Positions 27,881 through 39,492 of a stretch of 64,000 nucleotides of DNA are shown piece by piece. The stretch's first letter is position 1; every line of letters starts with the position of its first letter. The DNA lies in contig NZ_OY821667.1 in NCBI RefSeq assembly GCF_963682185.1, forward strand, positions 62,001 to 126,000, read 5' to 3'. Source of the stretch: an uncultured Cohaesibacter sp. Lineage in GTDB: Bacteria > Pseudomonadota > Alphaproteobacteria > Rhizobiales > Cohaesibacteraceae. The notes under the pieces are model-generated. The model saw nothing but the letters and a program-made list of their open reading frames with translations, had not been told where the DNA came from and did not search any database. The translations under genes were made by a program, and so were the position numbers.

Positions 27881-28354
27881 TTGGCAGAGATTAAAGATCC
27901 CGAAAACACACTCGTTATGGAAACCACAAAAGGCAAGGTTGTCATCGCGCTGCGCCCGGACCTTGCACCGGCCCATTGCGAACGCCTCAAAGAATTGGCC
28001 CGTGAAGGCTTTTACGATGGCATCGTCTTCCATCGCGTAATCGACGGCTTCATGGCACAGGTTGGCTGCCCGCATGGCACCGGCACCGGTGGTTCCGACA
28101 AGCCGAACCTGAAAGCAGAATTCTCCGCAACCAAGCATCTTCGCGGCTCCTGTTCCATGGCCCGCGCCATGGACCCGAACTCTGCCAACAGCCAGTTCTT
28201 CATCTGCTTTGATACCGCTCCTTGGCTCGACAACCAGTATACCTACTGGGGCGACGTTATCGAGGGCATGGAAAATATCGACAAGATCAAGCGCGGCGAG
28301 CCGGTTCAGGATCCTGACAGCATCGTTTCCATGAAGGTTGCAGCTGACCTCTAA
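27881..28354 (+). CDS. ppiB: Cytoplasmic peptidyl-prolyl cis-trans isomerase B
   Basis: A 157-residue cyclophilin without a signal peptide, so cytosolic. The start is TTG at 27881 with AAGGAAG 7 bases upstream. Motifs are FHRVIDGFMAQVGCPHGTGTGGSD, SCSMARAMDPNSANSQFFICF and APWLDNQYTYWGDV. It is a close paralogue of the gene before it, and the pair looks like a tandem duplication with divergent targeting. Confidence 0.95.
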   Translation: MAEIKDPENTLVMETTKGKVVIALRPDLAPAHCERLKELAREGFYDGIVFHRVIDGFMAQVGCPHGTGTGGSDKPNLKAEFSATKHLRGSCSMARAMDPNSANSQFFICFDTAPWLDNQYTYWGDVIEGMENIDKIKRGEPVQDPDSIVSMKVAADL

Positions 28355-28393
28355 GGTCTGGCACCCATTAAGGATCGAAGAGCCCGGACCAAC

Positions 28394-28798
28394 ATGAGCT
28401 ATGACACCCGTTTTCCCAAAATGCGCGTCGCCCGCTCATGTCGCAATTTCGAAGCCATCAAGCGCTTCTATTGCGATGGTCTGGGCTTTTCCCTTCTCGG
28501 CTCCTTTGAAGGGCACAATGGCTTTGATGGACTGATCATCGGCCACCCGAATGCACCCTATCATCTTGAATTCACCAAAGAGCAGGGGATAACCGCCCCC
28601 AAAGCCCCAGATGAAGAAGGCCTGCTCGTCTTCTATCTGCCAGACACGGCAGAATGGCAGAAACGGGTTGATATGATGCGCAATGCGGGATATGAACCCG
28701 TTCAATCCAACAATACCTATTGGGATGTCGACGGGATCACCTTTGAAGATCCCGATGGATATCGTGTTGTCCTGCAAAACCGCGCTTGGTCAAACTGA
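28394..28798 (+). CDS. VOC-family (glyoxalase/bleomycin-resistance fold) protein
   Basis: A 134-residue protein with the vicinal-oxygen-chelate fold: MRVARSCRNFEAIKRFYCDGLGFSLLGSF at the start and the second module VDMMRNAGYEPVQSNNTYWDVDGITFEDPDGYRVVLQ at the end. Substrate and activity cannot be read from the sequence. It lies 39 bases after ppiB and 45 before queA in the same direction. Confidence 0.85.
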   Translation: MSYDTRFPKMRVARSCRNFEAIKRFYCDGLGFSLLGSFEGHNGFDGLIIGHPNAPYHLEFTKEQGITAPKAPDEEGLLVFYLPDTAEWQKRVDMMRNAGYEPVQSNNTYWDVDGITFEDPDGYRVVLQNRAWSN

Positions 28799-28843
28799 AT
28801 GACCGGGCGCCCTGTAAACGCCCATTTGAGAATCGCCTGAACC

Positions 28844-31137
<2,294 letters not shown>

Positions 31138-31170
31138 AGCGCCAATCAGCGCAATACACAAAAGACACCA

Positions 31171-31208
31171 AGGCCATAGTCTCTCGCAGAGGCTGTGGCC
31201 TATTCTTT
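31171..31208 (+). terminator. Terminator of the queA-tgt operon
   Basis: AGGCCATAGTCTCT and AGAGGCTGTGGCCT pair with few mismatches around CGC, followed by ATTCTTTA, 33 bases after the tgt stop. Confidence 0.7.
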
Positions 31209-31286
31209 AGGCCAAAACCGAGAGAGCAGCCAGAGACGACATAAATCGGCTAAACCTAAACCGCAGATCAAAGTGGGAGAAGAGAG

Positions 31287-31362
31287 TGGTACGCCATCAA
31301 GGGTTCGAACCTTGGACCGTCCGATTAAGAGTCGGATGCTCTACCAGCTGAGCTAATGGCGC
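31287..31362 (-). tRNA. tRNA-Lys (CTT)
   Basis: Minus-strand 76-base cloverleaf. The acceptor is GCGCCAT paired with ATGGCGT, with the D loop after TAGCTCAGCTGGTAGAGC, anticodon loop CTCTTAA (anticodon CTT), T loop GGTTCGAACC, and an encoded CCA end. Confidence 0.95.
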
Positions 31363-31587
31363 TTAACCAACAACAAAACGAGAAGTCTTGTTTATCAATT
31401 TGATGACAGTCTTTTACCAGAGCAGGAGAAAAAATCAATATACGCGTTAATACGCTTTTGGGTGTTCTGCACCGTTTTGTTGAATTTTTTCATCCATCCG
31501 AAACACGACGGTCCAAAGCGCACAGCTTCAACAGCCAGACCGGATGTCTTCTTTGCAATATCAATGATTTGGGGGGAAGAGGGGGAA

Positions 31588-31663
31588 TGGTATGCCCGGA
31601 AGGATTCGAACCTTCGACCGTCCGATTAAAAGTCGGATGCTCTACCAACTGAGCTACGGGCAC
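31588..31663 (-). tRNA. tRNA-Lys (TTT), copy 1
   Basis: Minus-strand 76-base cloverleaf. The acceptor is GTGCCCG with CGGGCAT, anticodon loop CTTTTAA (anticodon TTT), T loop GGTTCGAATCC and an encoded CCA end. The 31363-31587 gap to the previous tRNA shows nothing else. Confidence 0.95.
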
Positions 31664-31877
31664 ATATTCCATAAGTGATGGTAAAACCATCGCATTGCCT
31701 TTGTGTTAAAGGCCGGACCCTTGTAGCAGAATTTTCCACTCAGTCGAGTAATGAATTCCGCTTAATGTGGTTTTCTACAAAAAATATGTCAAGAAAACCA
31801 AACCACACCCAAAATTCAAACCGGTTTCGTCCCTCAACCATGAGGTCCAAATAAACGCTTCAAATTTCGAGGAAAAA

Positions 31878-31953
31878 TGGTATGCCCGGAAGGATTCGAA
31901 CCTTCGACCGTCCGATTAAAAGTCGGATGCTCTACCAACTGAGCTACGGGCAC
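31878..31953 (-). tRNA. tRNA-Lys (TTT), copy 2
   Basis: Identical over all 76 bases to the copy at 31588-31663, while the flanks differ. This points to a duplication limited to the tRNA or maintained by gene conversion. Confidence 0.95.
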
Positions 31954-32371
31954 TTAACGTTGGTGAGCGCTGTTGTAACGCATTTTACGCCCCAGTCAAC
32001 ACCCTCACCAAATTCATTTTACTTTTCGTGGAAAACCCTCATTAAGGTCATAAATTCGTGATTTCAAACCAGAATAGAGAAGCAATCATGGTGTGTTTAG
32101 CCGCACTATTCAATCACCAGATCTCTGGCGATCTGGAATCTTCCTGAACGGCAGAAAACCTGCTTGCCCGATCTCCGGGCGCAAGGGTGGATAAATAGGG
32201 ATATTGGCATCATATTTGAAATCGGCATGCTAAAGCTGAAAAGCCAAAAATCGTGCCCTATATCGCGACAGCGTGATTGGACAATGTGACCTATGCGCAC
32301 TAAGCAGAAAATCGCTTAAGTCTGAATAGAATGGCAGACGTTTTAGCAGTCTCAATTGAAGGAGCAAGGAA
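31954..32371 (+). other. Intergenic region between the tRNA-Lys genes and the CcdA-like gene
   Basis: About 418 bases. It should hold the promoter of the leftward tRNA-Lys genes and of the rightward CcdA-like gene. Two short minus-strand frames (32106-32300, 32230-32427) overlap each other and lack ribosome-binding sites. Nothing else was recognised. Confidence 0.3.
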
Positions 32372-33109
32372 ATGAATTTTGATGTATCGATCACCGGCGC
32401 GATTCTCGCTGGCTTCATCTCCTTCATTTCCCCTTGCGTTCTACCGCTGGTGCCACCTTATCTTTGTTATATTGCTGGCGTGAGCATGGATGAGTTCACC
32501 GGTAACGAGAACAAACAGCGCGCGGCGATACGCATTTTCATGTCCGCTCTGGCCTTCGTTTTGGGTTTTACCACCATCTTTGTGCTGCTGGGAGCAGGGG
32601 CATCGGCGATTGGGCAATATCTCAAGCTCTATTCGGGTTTCTTTTCCTATGTTGCTGGCGCCATCATCATCATCATGGGGCTGCACTTTCTGGGCGTTTT
32701 CAGAATTGCCTTCCTTTACCGTGAAGCGCGCGTAAATGTTCAAAAAAAGCCGGCAGGGATCATTGGCGCCTATTTGATCGGATTGGCTTTTGCCTTTGGC
32801 TGGACACCATGCATCGGTCCCGTCCTCGCAACGATTCTGGCAATCGCAGGTACCGAGGAAAATGTTCAACGCGGCATGATGCTCCTGACCGCCTACAGCT
32901 TTGGATTAGGCGTGCCCTTCCTGCTTGCCGCGCTCTTTGCCGGGCAGTTCATGAGCACCATGCAGCGCTTTCGCAAACATATGGGAACCGTTGAAAAGGT
33001 CATGGGGGCTTTGTTGGTCCTGACTGGCATTCTATTCATCACCGGTCAGGTGCAGAATGCAGCCTTCTGGCTTCAGGAAATGCTGCCAGCTCTCAACTCC
33101 ATCGGCTAA
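32372..33109 (+). CDS. CcdA-family cytochrome c biogenesis/thiol transport protein
   Basis: A 245-residue inner-membrane protein with six helices that passes electrons from cytoplasmic thioredoxin to the periplasm. The two redox cysteines sit in the paired motifs ISPCVLPLVPPYL (Cys22) and WTPCIGPVLATIL (about Cys148), one at the start of each three-helix half. GAAGGAG precedes the ATG. It corresponds to CcdA or the DsbD core without a thioredoxin domain. No cytochrome c maturation genes are nearby, so its partner is unknown. Confidence 0.92.
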   Translation: MNFDVSITGAILAGFISFISPCVLPLVPPYLCYIAGVSMDEFTGNENKQRAAIRIFMSALAFVLGFTTIFVLLGAGASAIGQYLKLYSGFFSYVAGAIIIIMGLHFLGVFRIAFLYREARVNVQKKPAGIIGAYLIGLAFAFGWTPCIGPVLATILAIAGTEENVQRGMMLLTAYSFGLGVPFLLAALFAGQFMSTMQRFRKHMGTVEKVMGALLVLTGILFITGQVQNAAFWLQEMLPALNSIG

Positions 33110-33112
33110 AGG

Positions 33113-33145
33113 AAAGGGGCTGGAAGCAGCTCCCAACCCCTTTTA
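33113..33145 (+). terminator. Terminator between the CcdA-like and EamA genes
   Basis: AAGGGGCTGG and CCCAACCCCTTTT form a stem with one mismatch, followed by AAAGA, just after the CcdA-like stop. It lies between convergent genes. Confidence 0.65.
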
Positions 33146-33170
33146 AAGACCAAGCCAACTTGAAGGGCGC

Positions 33171-34178
33171 TTACTCCTGCGCAACAGCCTCTGCCGCTCT
33201 ATGTCTGCGCAGAAGGCTGAGTGGAAAGGTTGCCAGCACAACGCCACTCATCACCAAAATAAAGCCGACAAGATGGAAAATCCTGAAGTCTTCGCCAAGG
33301 AACATCACGGCCATAAAAATGCCGAAGGGCGGCATCAAATACATCACAAGGCCTGCCGTTGCCGGACCAAGCACCCGGATCATATATTGATAGGCCAATA
33401 GCGCCCCGATAGAGGCCGAAAAGACCAATCCAGCCACACTCAACCATTGATTCATACTTGTGGGCAGCGTGTCATAATTGGCCAATTCCCAGATCATGAA
33501 CGGGATCTGGATAACAGCACCCACCAGCCCAACAATCGTGAACATGCCAATCGTGGAAAGCGATTGAAACAGCTTTTTCTTCGAGAGCACCGTATAGACA
33601 GCCCAAGAGGTCGCCGCCGCCACAAACAGCAGATCGCCGCTTGAAAATTCAATCGCCAATAGCGTTTCAAGGTGACCTTTACACACAATCAGCAAAACTC
33701 CGGTAAAGCCAAGAATAATCCCTATGGCTTCGCGTAGCGAGATCTTGCGTCCCCTGAAAATCCATTCAAGCAGGATGATTATGATCGGGCAGGAGGAATA
33801 GATCAGTGTGCCGTTGGTGGCCGAGGTGTGTTTGAGCGCCATATAAACACCCGAACCGCTAAATCCCATACCCATGAAAGCTGTCAGAAAAATGAGTTTC
33901 CAATCGGACAGGAGGGCCTTGCGGTTGGCATAAAGAGATGACCACGCAAAGGGCAAAACGAGTGCCGACGCGATCCCCCAACGCAGGAAGGTAAGTGTGA
34001 AGGGCTCAATCGTATGAACGGCAACAGCACCAACAACAATATTCGAAGCGAGCAAAAACGGGCAGACCGCCATCAGCAGATAGGCAAAGACTTTGGGAGA
34101 CAAGAGACAATTCCGAAAAACTGGAAGGAAGGAGGGTATTCTAGCACCAATACTAATTGCTTTAGACAGCTGATACAA
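33171..34178 (-). CDS. EamA/DMT-superfamily transporter
   Basis: About 300-335 residues with ten membrane helices in two EamA repeats (first ending near FTGVLLIVCKG, second near LVGFILVMSGVVLA). Recognisable repeat cores are LTFLRWGIASALVLPFA and LGPATAGLVMYLMPPFGIFMAVMFLGED. Substrate unknown; relatives export amino acids or other metabolites. The start is uncertain: the frame opens with TTG at 34178, another TTG lies at 34103 and the first ATG at 34073, none with a strong ribosome-binding site. Confidence 0.88.
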   Translation of the reverse strand: MYQLSKAISIGARIPSFLPVFRNCLLSPKVFAYLLMAVCPFLLASNIVVGAVAVHTIEPFTLTFLRWGIASALVLPFAWSSLYANRKALLSDWKLIFLTAFMGMGFSGSGVYMALKHTSATNGTLIYSSCPIIIILLEWIFRGRKISLREAIGIILGFTGVLLIVCKGHLETLLAIEFSSGDLLFVAAATSWAVYTVLSKKKLFQSLSTIGMFTIVGLVGAVIQIPFMIWELANYDTLPTSMNQWLSVAGLVFSASIGALLAYQYMIRVLGPATAGLVMYLMPPFGIFMAVMFLGEDFRIFHLVGFILVMSGVVLATFPLSLLRRHRAAEAVAQE

Positions 34179-34239
34179 TCTCTATCTGTCGACAGTTTCC
34201 ATACAAAAGAAGAGGCCCAAACCAAAAAGGCAATCCCGC

Positions 34240-35337
34240 CTAGTTTAAAGCAAGACTTTGACCTCTAAAGGCCGATACAGCACAATCATAATTGGCATAA
34301 TTCAGTTGCGCACAAACCGATGCCGCCTGAGCTGCGTTGGGAATAGGCCCCAGAACAAGATGAAGAGCCAACCGGCCATCGTCCAGTTCCGTAACCCGAC
34401 TGAGTGGTCGCAAATCACCAACCAGACTCTTCTGCGCACCAGAAACCTCTTGCCATGCTGCTCGGATATCACTGATGGAAACAAATGCTCCCAGATCGAT
34501 CCCAAATGACGTTTGACTACTAAGCCTTACGTCTGTAGGAGCAGAAACAACCTCACTGACTGGCTGCAACGCGCTTCCTGATGACGATTGCTCAGATTGC
34601 CACGTTGAGCTGGTTGCCTCATGCCCTAAGGGTTTGTCCTTTGGAAGCATCGGCTGAGCTTGGGGCGCGGAGCTTTCAAAATCCATCGTCAAAGGCTGCT
34701 CGGTCACCTTTATGTTCGGTTGATCATTCACCTTGAAGGGGTCAAACGCACTGCCATTGGCACCCAAAGATCCGGTTGCCCCGATAGATCCAGTTGACTG
34801 GGAATCGACAGGCTGAGAGATCTGACCATTGGCCAGAATAAAGGGATTGCGGCTATCGTCCCGTCGCGGAAGGTCCACGACACGCACAGAGCCACTTTGC
34901 CCAACAGGGCCATCAAGCTCCAGTTTGGCCAAACGCTGTTTCAGACGATCATTTTCATCACGCAACCGTTTCATTGTTACATGAAACGCACCGACTTCCT
35001 GCTTGATCTTGTGCAATTCAGCGATCAAGTCCTGCAACTGCTGGGCATTGATCTCAGTTCGTTTCGAAAACGGATTGAAGGTCTGATTCTGTTGGTCGAC
35101 GAGAGCTGTTTCCGACTCACCAAGTGCCTTTTCAAGGTTGGCGGGCGGCATTTGATCGATAGACCCGGTAACAAGACGTGCATCGGCGCTGTCCAATGTT
35201 GCCACAACATTGGGGTTTCGGGCGGAATCACCGGTGTCATCCACCATCGTCAAGGCAACCAAACCTGTTAGCACTGCCGCAAACGCCCAACCGGCCATCA
35301 TGGTCACATCGAAGATGGCTTTGCCTGGCCGCGCCAT
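34240..35337 (-). CDS. Membrane-anchored protein with coiled coil and SPOR-like C-terminus
   Basis: A 365-residue single-pass protein. One membrane segment lies at about residues 12-30 (MMAGWAFAAVLTGLVALTM), a coiled coil at about 96-140 (QQLQDLIAELHKIKQEVGAFHVTMKRL), a long Ser/Gly/Pro-rich linker, and a final 80-residue domain (SFGIDLGAFVSISDIRAAWQEV ... LGPIPNAAQAASVCAQL) with the pattern of a SPOR peptidoglycan-binding domain. AAGGAGG precedes the ATG. A cell-envelope or division role is inferred from the domain. It is divergent from glmU. Confidence 0.75.
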   Translation of the reverse strand: MARPGKAIFDVTMMAGWAFAAVLTGLVALTMVDDTGDSARNPNVVATLDSADARLVTGSIDQMPPANLEKALGESETALVDQQNQTFNPFSKRTEINAQQLQDLIAELHKIKQEVGAFHVTMKRLRDENDRLKQRLAKLELDGPVGQSGSVRVVDLPRRDDSRNPFILANGQISQPVDSQSTGSIGATGSLGANGSAFDPFKVNDQPNIKVTEQPLTMDFESSAPQAQPMLPKDKPLGHEATSSTWQSEQSSSGSALQPVSEVVSAPTDVRLSSQTSFGIDLGAFVSISDIRAAWQEVSGAQKSLVGDLRPLSRVTELDDGRLALHLVLGPIPNAAQAASVCAQLNYANYDCAVSAFRGQSLALN

Positions 35338-35503
35338 ACAAATGCCTCCTTACACGCGCGAATCTTATGTTTCACGCATTTTTAAGGAAAGTCTTTTTTT
35401 GCTGTAACCGCAAGGCCCGTTCGTATATCTGTTTCAATTGTTCCTTAGGAAAATACTATAAACAGTCCTTTACTCTGCAAAGACAGGTCTCAGGAGGCTA
35501 AAG

Positions 35504-36850
35504 ATGACACATCGCACATGCCAGGCAATCATTCTGGCAGCCGGACACGGCACCCGCATGAAATCAAAAACACCCAAGGTCCTTCACAAGATCGCCGGGC
35601 TGTCTATGGTTGGTCATGTGGCCCACGCCGCTCATCAGGCCGATGTCGATCAGGTCGCCCTCATCGTCGGACCGGATATGGACCCTGTTTTGCAGGCTGC
35701 CCGCCAGATGCATCCATCCGTTGTAGCTTGCGAGCAGACAGACCGTCTGGGCACTGCCCATGCGGTTCTGGCCGCACGCGAAGCGCTGAAAGAGGCAAAG
35801 GACGATGTCATCGTGCTTTTTGGCGATACCCCGCTCTTGCGCGCAGAAACAATCAGCGCCATGCGCGAAAAGCTGGCAGAAGGCTTTGATGTTGTCGTTC
35901 TGGGCTTTCGGACAGACACACCAGATCCTTACGGGCGCCTGCTCGAATCAGATGGCAATCTGCTTGCCATTCGCGAAGCCAAAGACTGCACCCCCGAGGA
36001 ATTCCAGATCAATTTCTGCAACGGTGGAATCATGGGCTTTTCTGGCGAACATTTGCTCGAGCTTCTGGACAAGATAGAAAACAACAATTCCCAAGGCGAA
36101 TATTATCTCACCGATGCGGTGGAACTGGCCAACGCGCAAGGGCTCAAAGTGACAGCGATCGAGGCCCCAGAATCCGAGTTGCAAGGGGTCAACAGCCGCG
36201 CTCATTTGGCCAAGGTCGAAGCGACATTCCAACAAAGAGCCCGTCAGGAAGCCATGGATAATGGTGTTACACTGACCGCGCCAGAAACTGTTTTCTTTGC
36301 TTATGATACGAAATTGGGCCAAGACATCACCATTGAGCCAAACGTCTTTTTCGCACCCGGCGTAACCGTGGCGGACAATGTCACCATTCTGGCCAACTGC
36401 TATTTCGAAGATGCAGAAATCGGCGAGGGCTGCGCCATTGGCCCCTATGCGCGTCTACGTCCGGGCACAGTTCTGGAAGCAAAAGCGAAGGTGGGTAACT
36501 TCGTGGAGATCAAAAAATCTCTTGTAGAAGAGGGCGCAAAGGTCAACCACCTGACCTATATCGGCGACGCACGCATCGGCTCCAAGGCGAATATCGGCGC
36601 AGGCACTATCACTTGCAACTATGATGGCTTCAACAAGTTCAAGACAGATATCGGCAAGGGCGCCTTCATCGGCTCCAACACATCTTTGGTGGCTCCGGCA
36701 ACCATTGGAGACGGTGCAATTATTGGCGCAGGCAGCGTTATCACAGATCCTGTTAACGCTGATGATCTGGCATTCACACGCGCAAGACCCATCATCAAGG
36801 CAGGCTGGGCCGCACAGTTTCGTTATAAAAAGAGCAAAGATTCCAAATAA
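35504..36850 (+). CDS. glmU: Bifunctional GlmU: N-acetylglucosamine-1-P uridyltransferase / glucosamine-1-P acetyltransferase
   Basis: A 448-residue enzyme making UDP-GlcNAc for peptidoglycan and lipopolysaccharide. The N-terminal uridyltransferase half begins AIILAAGHGTRMKSKTPKVLHKIAG and contains LFGDTPLL and NFCNGGIMGF. The C-terminal left-handed beta-helix shows hexapeptide repeats (VGNFVEIKKSLVEEGAKVNHLTYIGDARIG) with the acetyltransferase site NIGAGTITCNYDGFNK. AGGAGG precedes the ATG. Together with glmS 147 bases downstream it covers the pathway from fructose-6-P. Confidence 0.97.
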   Translation: MTHRTCQAIILAAGHGTRMKSKTPKVLHKIAGLSMVGHVAHAAHQADVDQVALIVGPDMDPVLQAARQMHPSVVACEQTDRLGTAHAVLAAREALKEAKDDVIVLFGDTPLLRAETISAMREKLAEGFDVVVLGFRTDTPDPYGRLLESDGNLLAIREAKDCTPEEFQINFCNGGIMGFSGEHLLELLDKIENNNSQGEYYLTDAVELANAQGLKVTAIEAPESELQGVNSRAHLAKVEATFQQRARQEAMDNGVTLTAPETVFFAYDTKLGQDITIEPNVFFAPGVTVADNVTILANCYFEDAEIGEGCAIGPYARLRPGTVLEAKAKVGNFVEIKKSLVEEGAKVNHLTYIGDARIGSKANIGAGTITCNYDGFNKFKTDIGKGAFIGSNTSLVAPATIGDGAIIGAGSVITDPVNADDLAFTRARPIIKAGWAAQFRYKKSKDSK

Positions 36851-36862
36851 TTAAGTGTGAAC

Positions 36863-36887
36863 AAAGGGGCGCTTTGCGTTCCTTTTT
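36863..36887 (+). terminator. Terminator of glmU
   Basis: AAAGGGGCGC and GCGTTCCTTT form a 10-bp stem including two G-U pairs with a TTT loop, followed by TT, 12 bases after the glmU stop. Confidence 0.65.
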
Positions 36888-36997
36888 CCGTTTTCGTTAG
36901 AAACTGCAATCGGATTTGATTTCAAGAATCTCACAACAGTGCGTTAGTGATTATTCAAATCAAATTATCCGTAGTCATTTGTTGGAAAGAGATTGCC

Positions 36998-38824
36998 ATG
37001 TGTGGAATTGTCGGAATTCTTGGTAAGGAAGCGGTAGCGCCACAATTGGTGGATGCCCTCAAGAGGCTTGAATATCGCGGCTATGATTCCGCCGGTGTCG
37101 CCACAATCAACCAGAACAAACTCGACAGACGCCGCGCCGCTGGCAAACTGCGCAATCTGGAACAGTTGCTGAGTGAAAACCCATTGCCGGGCACCATCGG
37201 CATCGGCCACACCCGTTGGGCGACCCACGGCATTCCAAACGAGATCAATGCGCATCCCCATCAGGCTGGCAACGTGGCTGCCGTGCATAACGGCATCATC
37301 GAGAATTTTCGCGAGTTGCGCGAAGAGCTGACGGCCAAGGGGCATAAATTCGAGACGGAAACCGACACCGAAACTGTCGTGCATCTCATTCATGACGAAA
37401 TGCAGGCTGGCAAGCGCCCCATAGAAGCCGTCTCCGCCGTTCTGGGTCGACTGGAAGGCGCGTTTTCTCTCGCAATCATCTTTGGCGGCGAAGAGGACCT
37501 GATGATCGGTGCCCGCCGAGGCTCTCCTCTGGCCGTTGGTCATGGGGATGGCGAGATGTATCTGGGCTCTGATTCCTTTGCCCTTGCGCCTTTCACCGAT
37601 GAGGTGACCTATCTGGAAGAAGGCGACTGGGTGGTCCTGACCAGAACGTCGGCCACTTTCTATAATGAAGACAACATGCATGTCGAACGGCAGGCCACCA
37701 CGGCACTTGCGTCTGCAAACATCGTGGATAAGGGCAACTATAAGCATTTCATGGAAAAGGAAATCCATGAACAGCCCGAAGTGATCCAGCATACGCTGGC
37801 CCATTATGTGGATTTTGCCAACGGAACAGTTCGCTTCAAGGGCAAACTGCCATTTGATTTTGCTACCCTTAACCGCATCTCGCTTAGCGCTTGCGGCACG
37901 GCTTACTATGCAGGCGTGGTTGCCAAATACTGGTTTGAGAAGCTTTCCCGCATTCCGGTCGACATGGATGTCGCCTCCGAATTCCGCTACCGCGAAATGC
38001 CGATGCAGGAGAATGGGCTGGCGCTCTTTATCTCCCAGTCGGGCGAAACCGCCGATACACTGGCATCCTTGCGCTATTGCAAACAGGAAGGCCAGCATAT
38101 TGCCTCCATCGTCAATGTGCCCGAAAGCACCATCGCGCGCGAAAGCGATGTCATTTTCCCGACCCTTGCCGGGGCAGAAATCGGCGTCGCTTCAACCAAG
38201 GCCTTCACCTGCCAGCTCTCGGTTCTGCTCGCCCTTGCCATCATGGCAGGCCGTGCGCGCGGAACCATTTCGGCTGAAGAAGAGCAAGCCTATGTCAAGG
38301 CACTAAGCGAGTTGCCAAAATTCATCCGTCAGGCATTGAAAGCAGACAACACCATCGCCGATCTGGCCCATGAACTTTCCAAGGTCAAGCATGTGCTTTA
38401 TCTGGGCCGCGGAACCAACTTCCCGCTGGCCATGGAAGGCGCATTGAAACTGAAGGAAATCTCCTACATTCACGCCGAAGGCTATGCGGCAGGAGAGCTC
38501 AAGCACGGCCCGATCGCGTTGATTGATGAAACCATGCCGGTCGTCGTTATCGCTCCTGATGACAGCTATTACGACAAGACCGTTTCCAACATGCAGGAAG
38601 TCGCCGCCCGCGATGGCCGGATCATTCTCATCACCGATGAGTCGGGCGCCAAGAAGAATGCGCTGGAAGACAGCACGACCATCGTCATGCCCACCGTGCC
38701 AGACGTCATCGCACCGATTGTCTTTGCCCTGCCTGTGCAGATGCTGGCTTACTACACCGCCAATTTTATGGGTACCGACGTGGACCAGCCACGCAACCTT
38801 GCCAAATCCGTAACTGTAGAATAA
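36998..38824 (+). CDS. glmS: Glutamine--fructose-6-phosphate aminotransferase
   Basis: A 608-residue cytosolic enzyme making glucosamine-6-phosphate. The start at 36998 gives MCGIVGILG with the nucleophilic Cys2 that must become N-terminal; the longer open frame would bury it. The glutaminase domain covers residues 1-240 (GIGHTRWATHG, HNGIIENF). The two SIS isomerase domains show SACGTAYYAG, ISQSGETADT, STKAFTCQ and LGRGTNFPLAMEGALKLKE, with the C-terminal LAKSVTVE. No glmS ribozyme is visible upstream. Confidence 0.98.
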   Translation: MCGIVGILGKEAVAPQLVDALKRLEYRGYDSAGVATINQNKLDRRRAAGKLRNLEQLLSENPLPGTIGIGHTRWATHGIPNEINAHPHQAGNVAAVHNGIIENFRELREELTAKGHKFETETDTETVVHLIHDEMQAGKRPIEAVSAVLGRLEGAFSLAIIFGGEEDLMIGARRGSPLAVGHGDGEMYLGSDSFALAPFTDEVTYLEEGDWVVLTRTSATFYNEDNMHVERQATTALASANIVDKGNYKHFMEKEIHEQPEVIQHTLAHYVDFANGTVRFKGKLPFDFATLNRISLSACGTAYYAGVVAKYWFEKLSRIPVDMDVASEFRYREMPMQENGLALFISQSGETADTLASLRYCKQEGQHIASIVNVPESTIARESDVIFPTLAGAEIGVASTKAFTCQLSVLLALAIMAGRARGTISAEEEQAYVKALSELPKFIRQALKADNTIADLAHELSKVKHVLYLGRGTNFPLAMEGALKLKEISYIHAEGYAAGELKHGPIALIDETMPVVVIAPDDSYYDKTVSNMQEVAARDGRIILITDESGAKKNALEDSTTIVMPTVPDVIAPIVFALPVQMLAYYTANFMGTDVDQPRNLAKSVTVE

Positions 38825-38891
38825 GCCATCTGCACCATTCACACAAACAGGCCCGCTTGCCTTTGGCTGGCGGGCAGTCAAGTGTACCCTC

Positions 38892-39476
38892 ATGCCCCTT
38901 ATCCTGCGGACCTTAACGCTTGAAGACCTGCCACTATACCGCGCCCTGATAGCCCCCAAACAGGCGTTTCATCGTCTCAATGGCCCATATCTGGGAATGC
39001 CGACAGAAGCAGATCAGAACAAGAAAATCATGGAATTCGGTTTCGAGCTGACCAAGCCGAACCCGTCATTCAATTTTCAACTGGTTTGTGATGGAGAAGA
39101 TGGCCGGATTCTGGGTGAGGTCTCCTACTACTGGAAAGACCAGCGAACCAACTGGCTGGAGGTGGGCATTGTCCTCTTCAATCAATCAGATTGGGGCAGG
39201 GGCATCGGCTCTAAGGCCTTGCCCATGTGGATAGACAAGCAATTGGCTGAGCGGCCTGCACTTGTGCGGATCGGACTGACAACATGGTCCGGCAACGCTG
39301 GCATGATGGCTCTTGCAGAAAAAATCGGTCTGAAGCAAGAAGCCTGCTACCGCAAGGCTCGCATTCTCGATGGGAAATATTTTGACTCGCTGAGTTACGG
39401 CATCCTGCGCGAAGAATGGGAAGCGCTGAGAGAACAGCAGCAGCACACGCCTTCAGCCTCGGTCATTCAGAGCTGA
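38892..39476 (+). CDS. GNAT-family (RimJ/RimL-like) acetyltransferase
   Basis: A 194-residue GCN5-related N-acetyltransferase. The acetyl-CoA-binding motif appears as DWGRGIGSKALPMWI (about residues 97-111). The N-terminus LILRTLTLEDLPLYRALI and the end GLKQEACYRKARILDGKYFDSLSYGILREEW match the RimJ/RimL group. Its substrate (protein N-terminus, antibiotic or metabolite) is unknown. It lies 67 bases after glmS with a weak GC-rich hairpin between them. Confidence 0.85.
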   Translation: MPLILRTLTLEDLPLYRALIAPKQAFHRLNGPYLGMPTEADQNKKIMEFGFELTKPNPSFNFQLVCDGEDGRILGEVSYYWKDQRTNWLEVGIVLFNQSDWGRGIGSKALPMWIDKQLAERPALVRIGLTTWSGNAGMMALAEKIGLKQEACYRKARILDGKYFDSLSYGILREEWEALREQQQHTPSASVIQS

Positions 39477-39492
39477 GCACTCACCACTCGGC

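Noticed and set aside
31458..31690. Two 64-66 codon frames around the tRNA-Lys (TTT) gene
   Set aside because: They translate the tRNA itself (GFEPSTVRLKVGC and VAQLVEHPTFNRTVEGSNPSG are classic tRNA-shadow peptides).
38844..38880. GC-rich hairpin after glmS
   Set aside because: It lacks a T run and has an interrupted stem, so it was not called a terminator.
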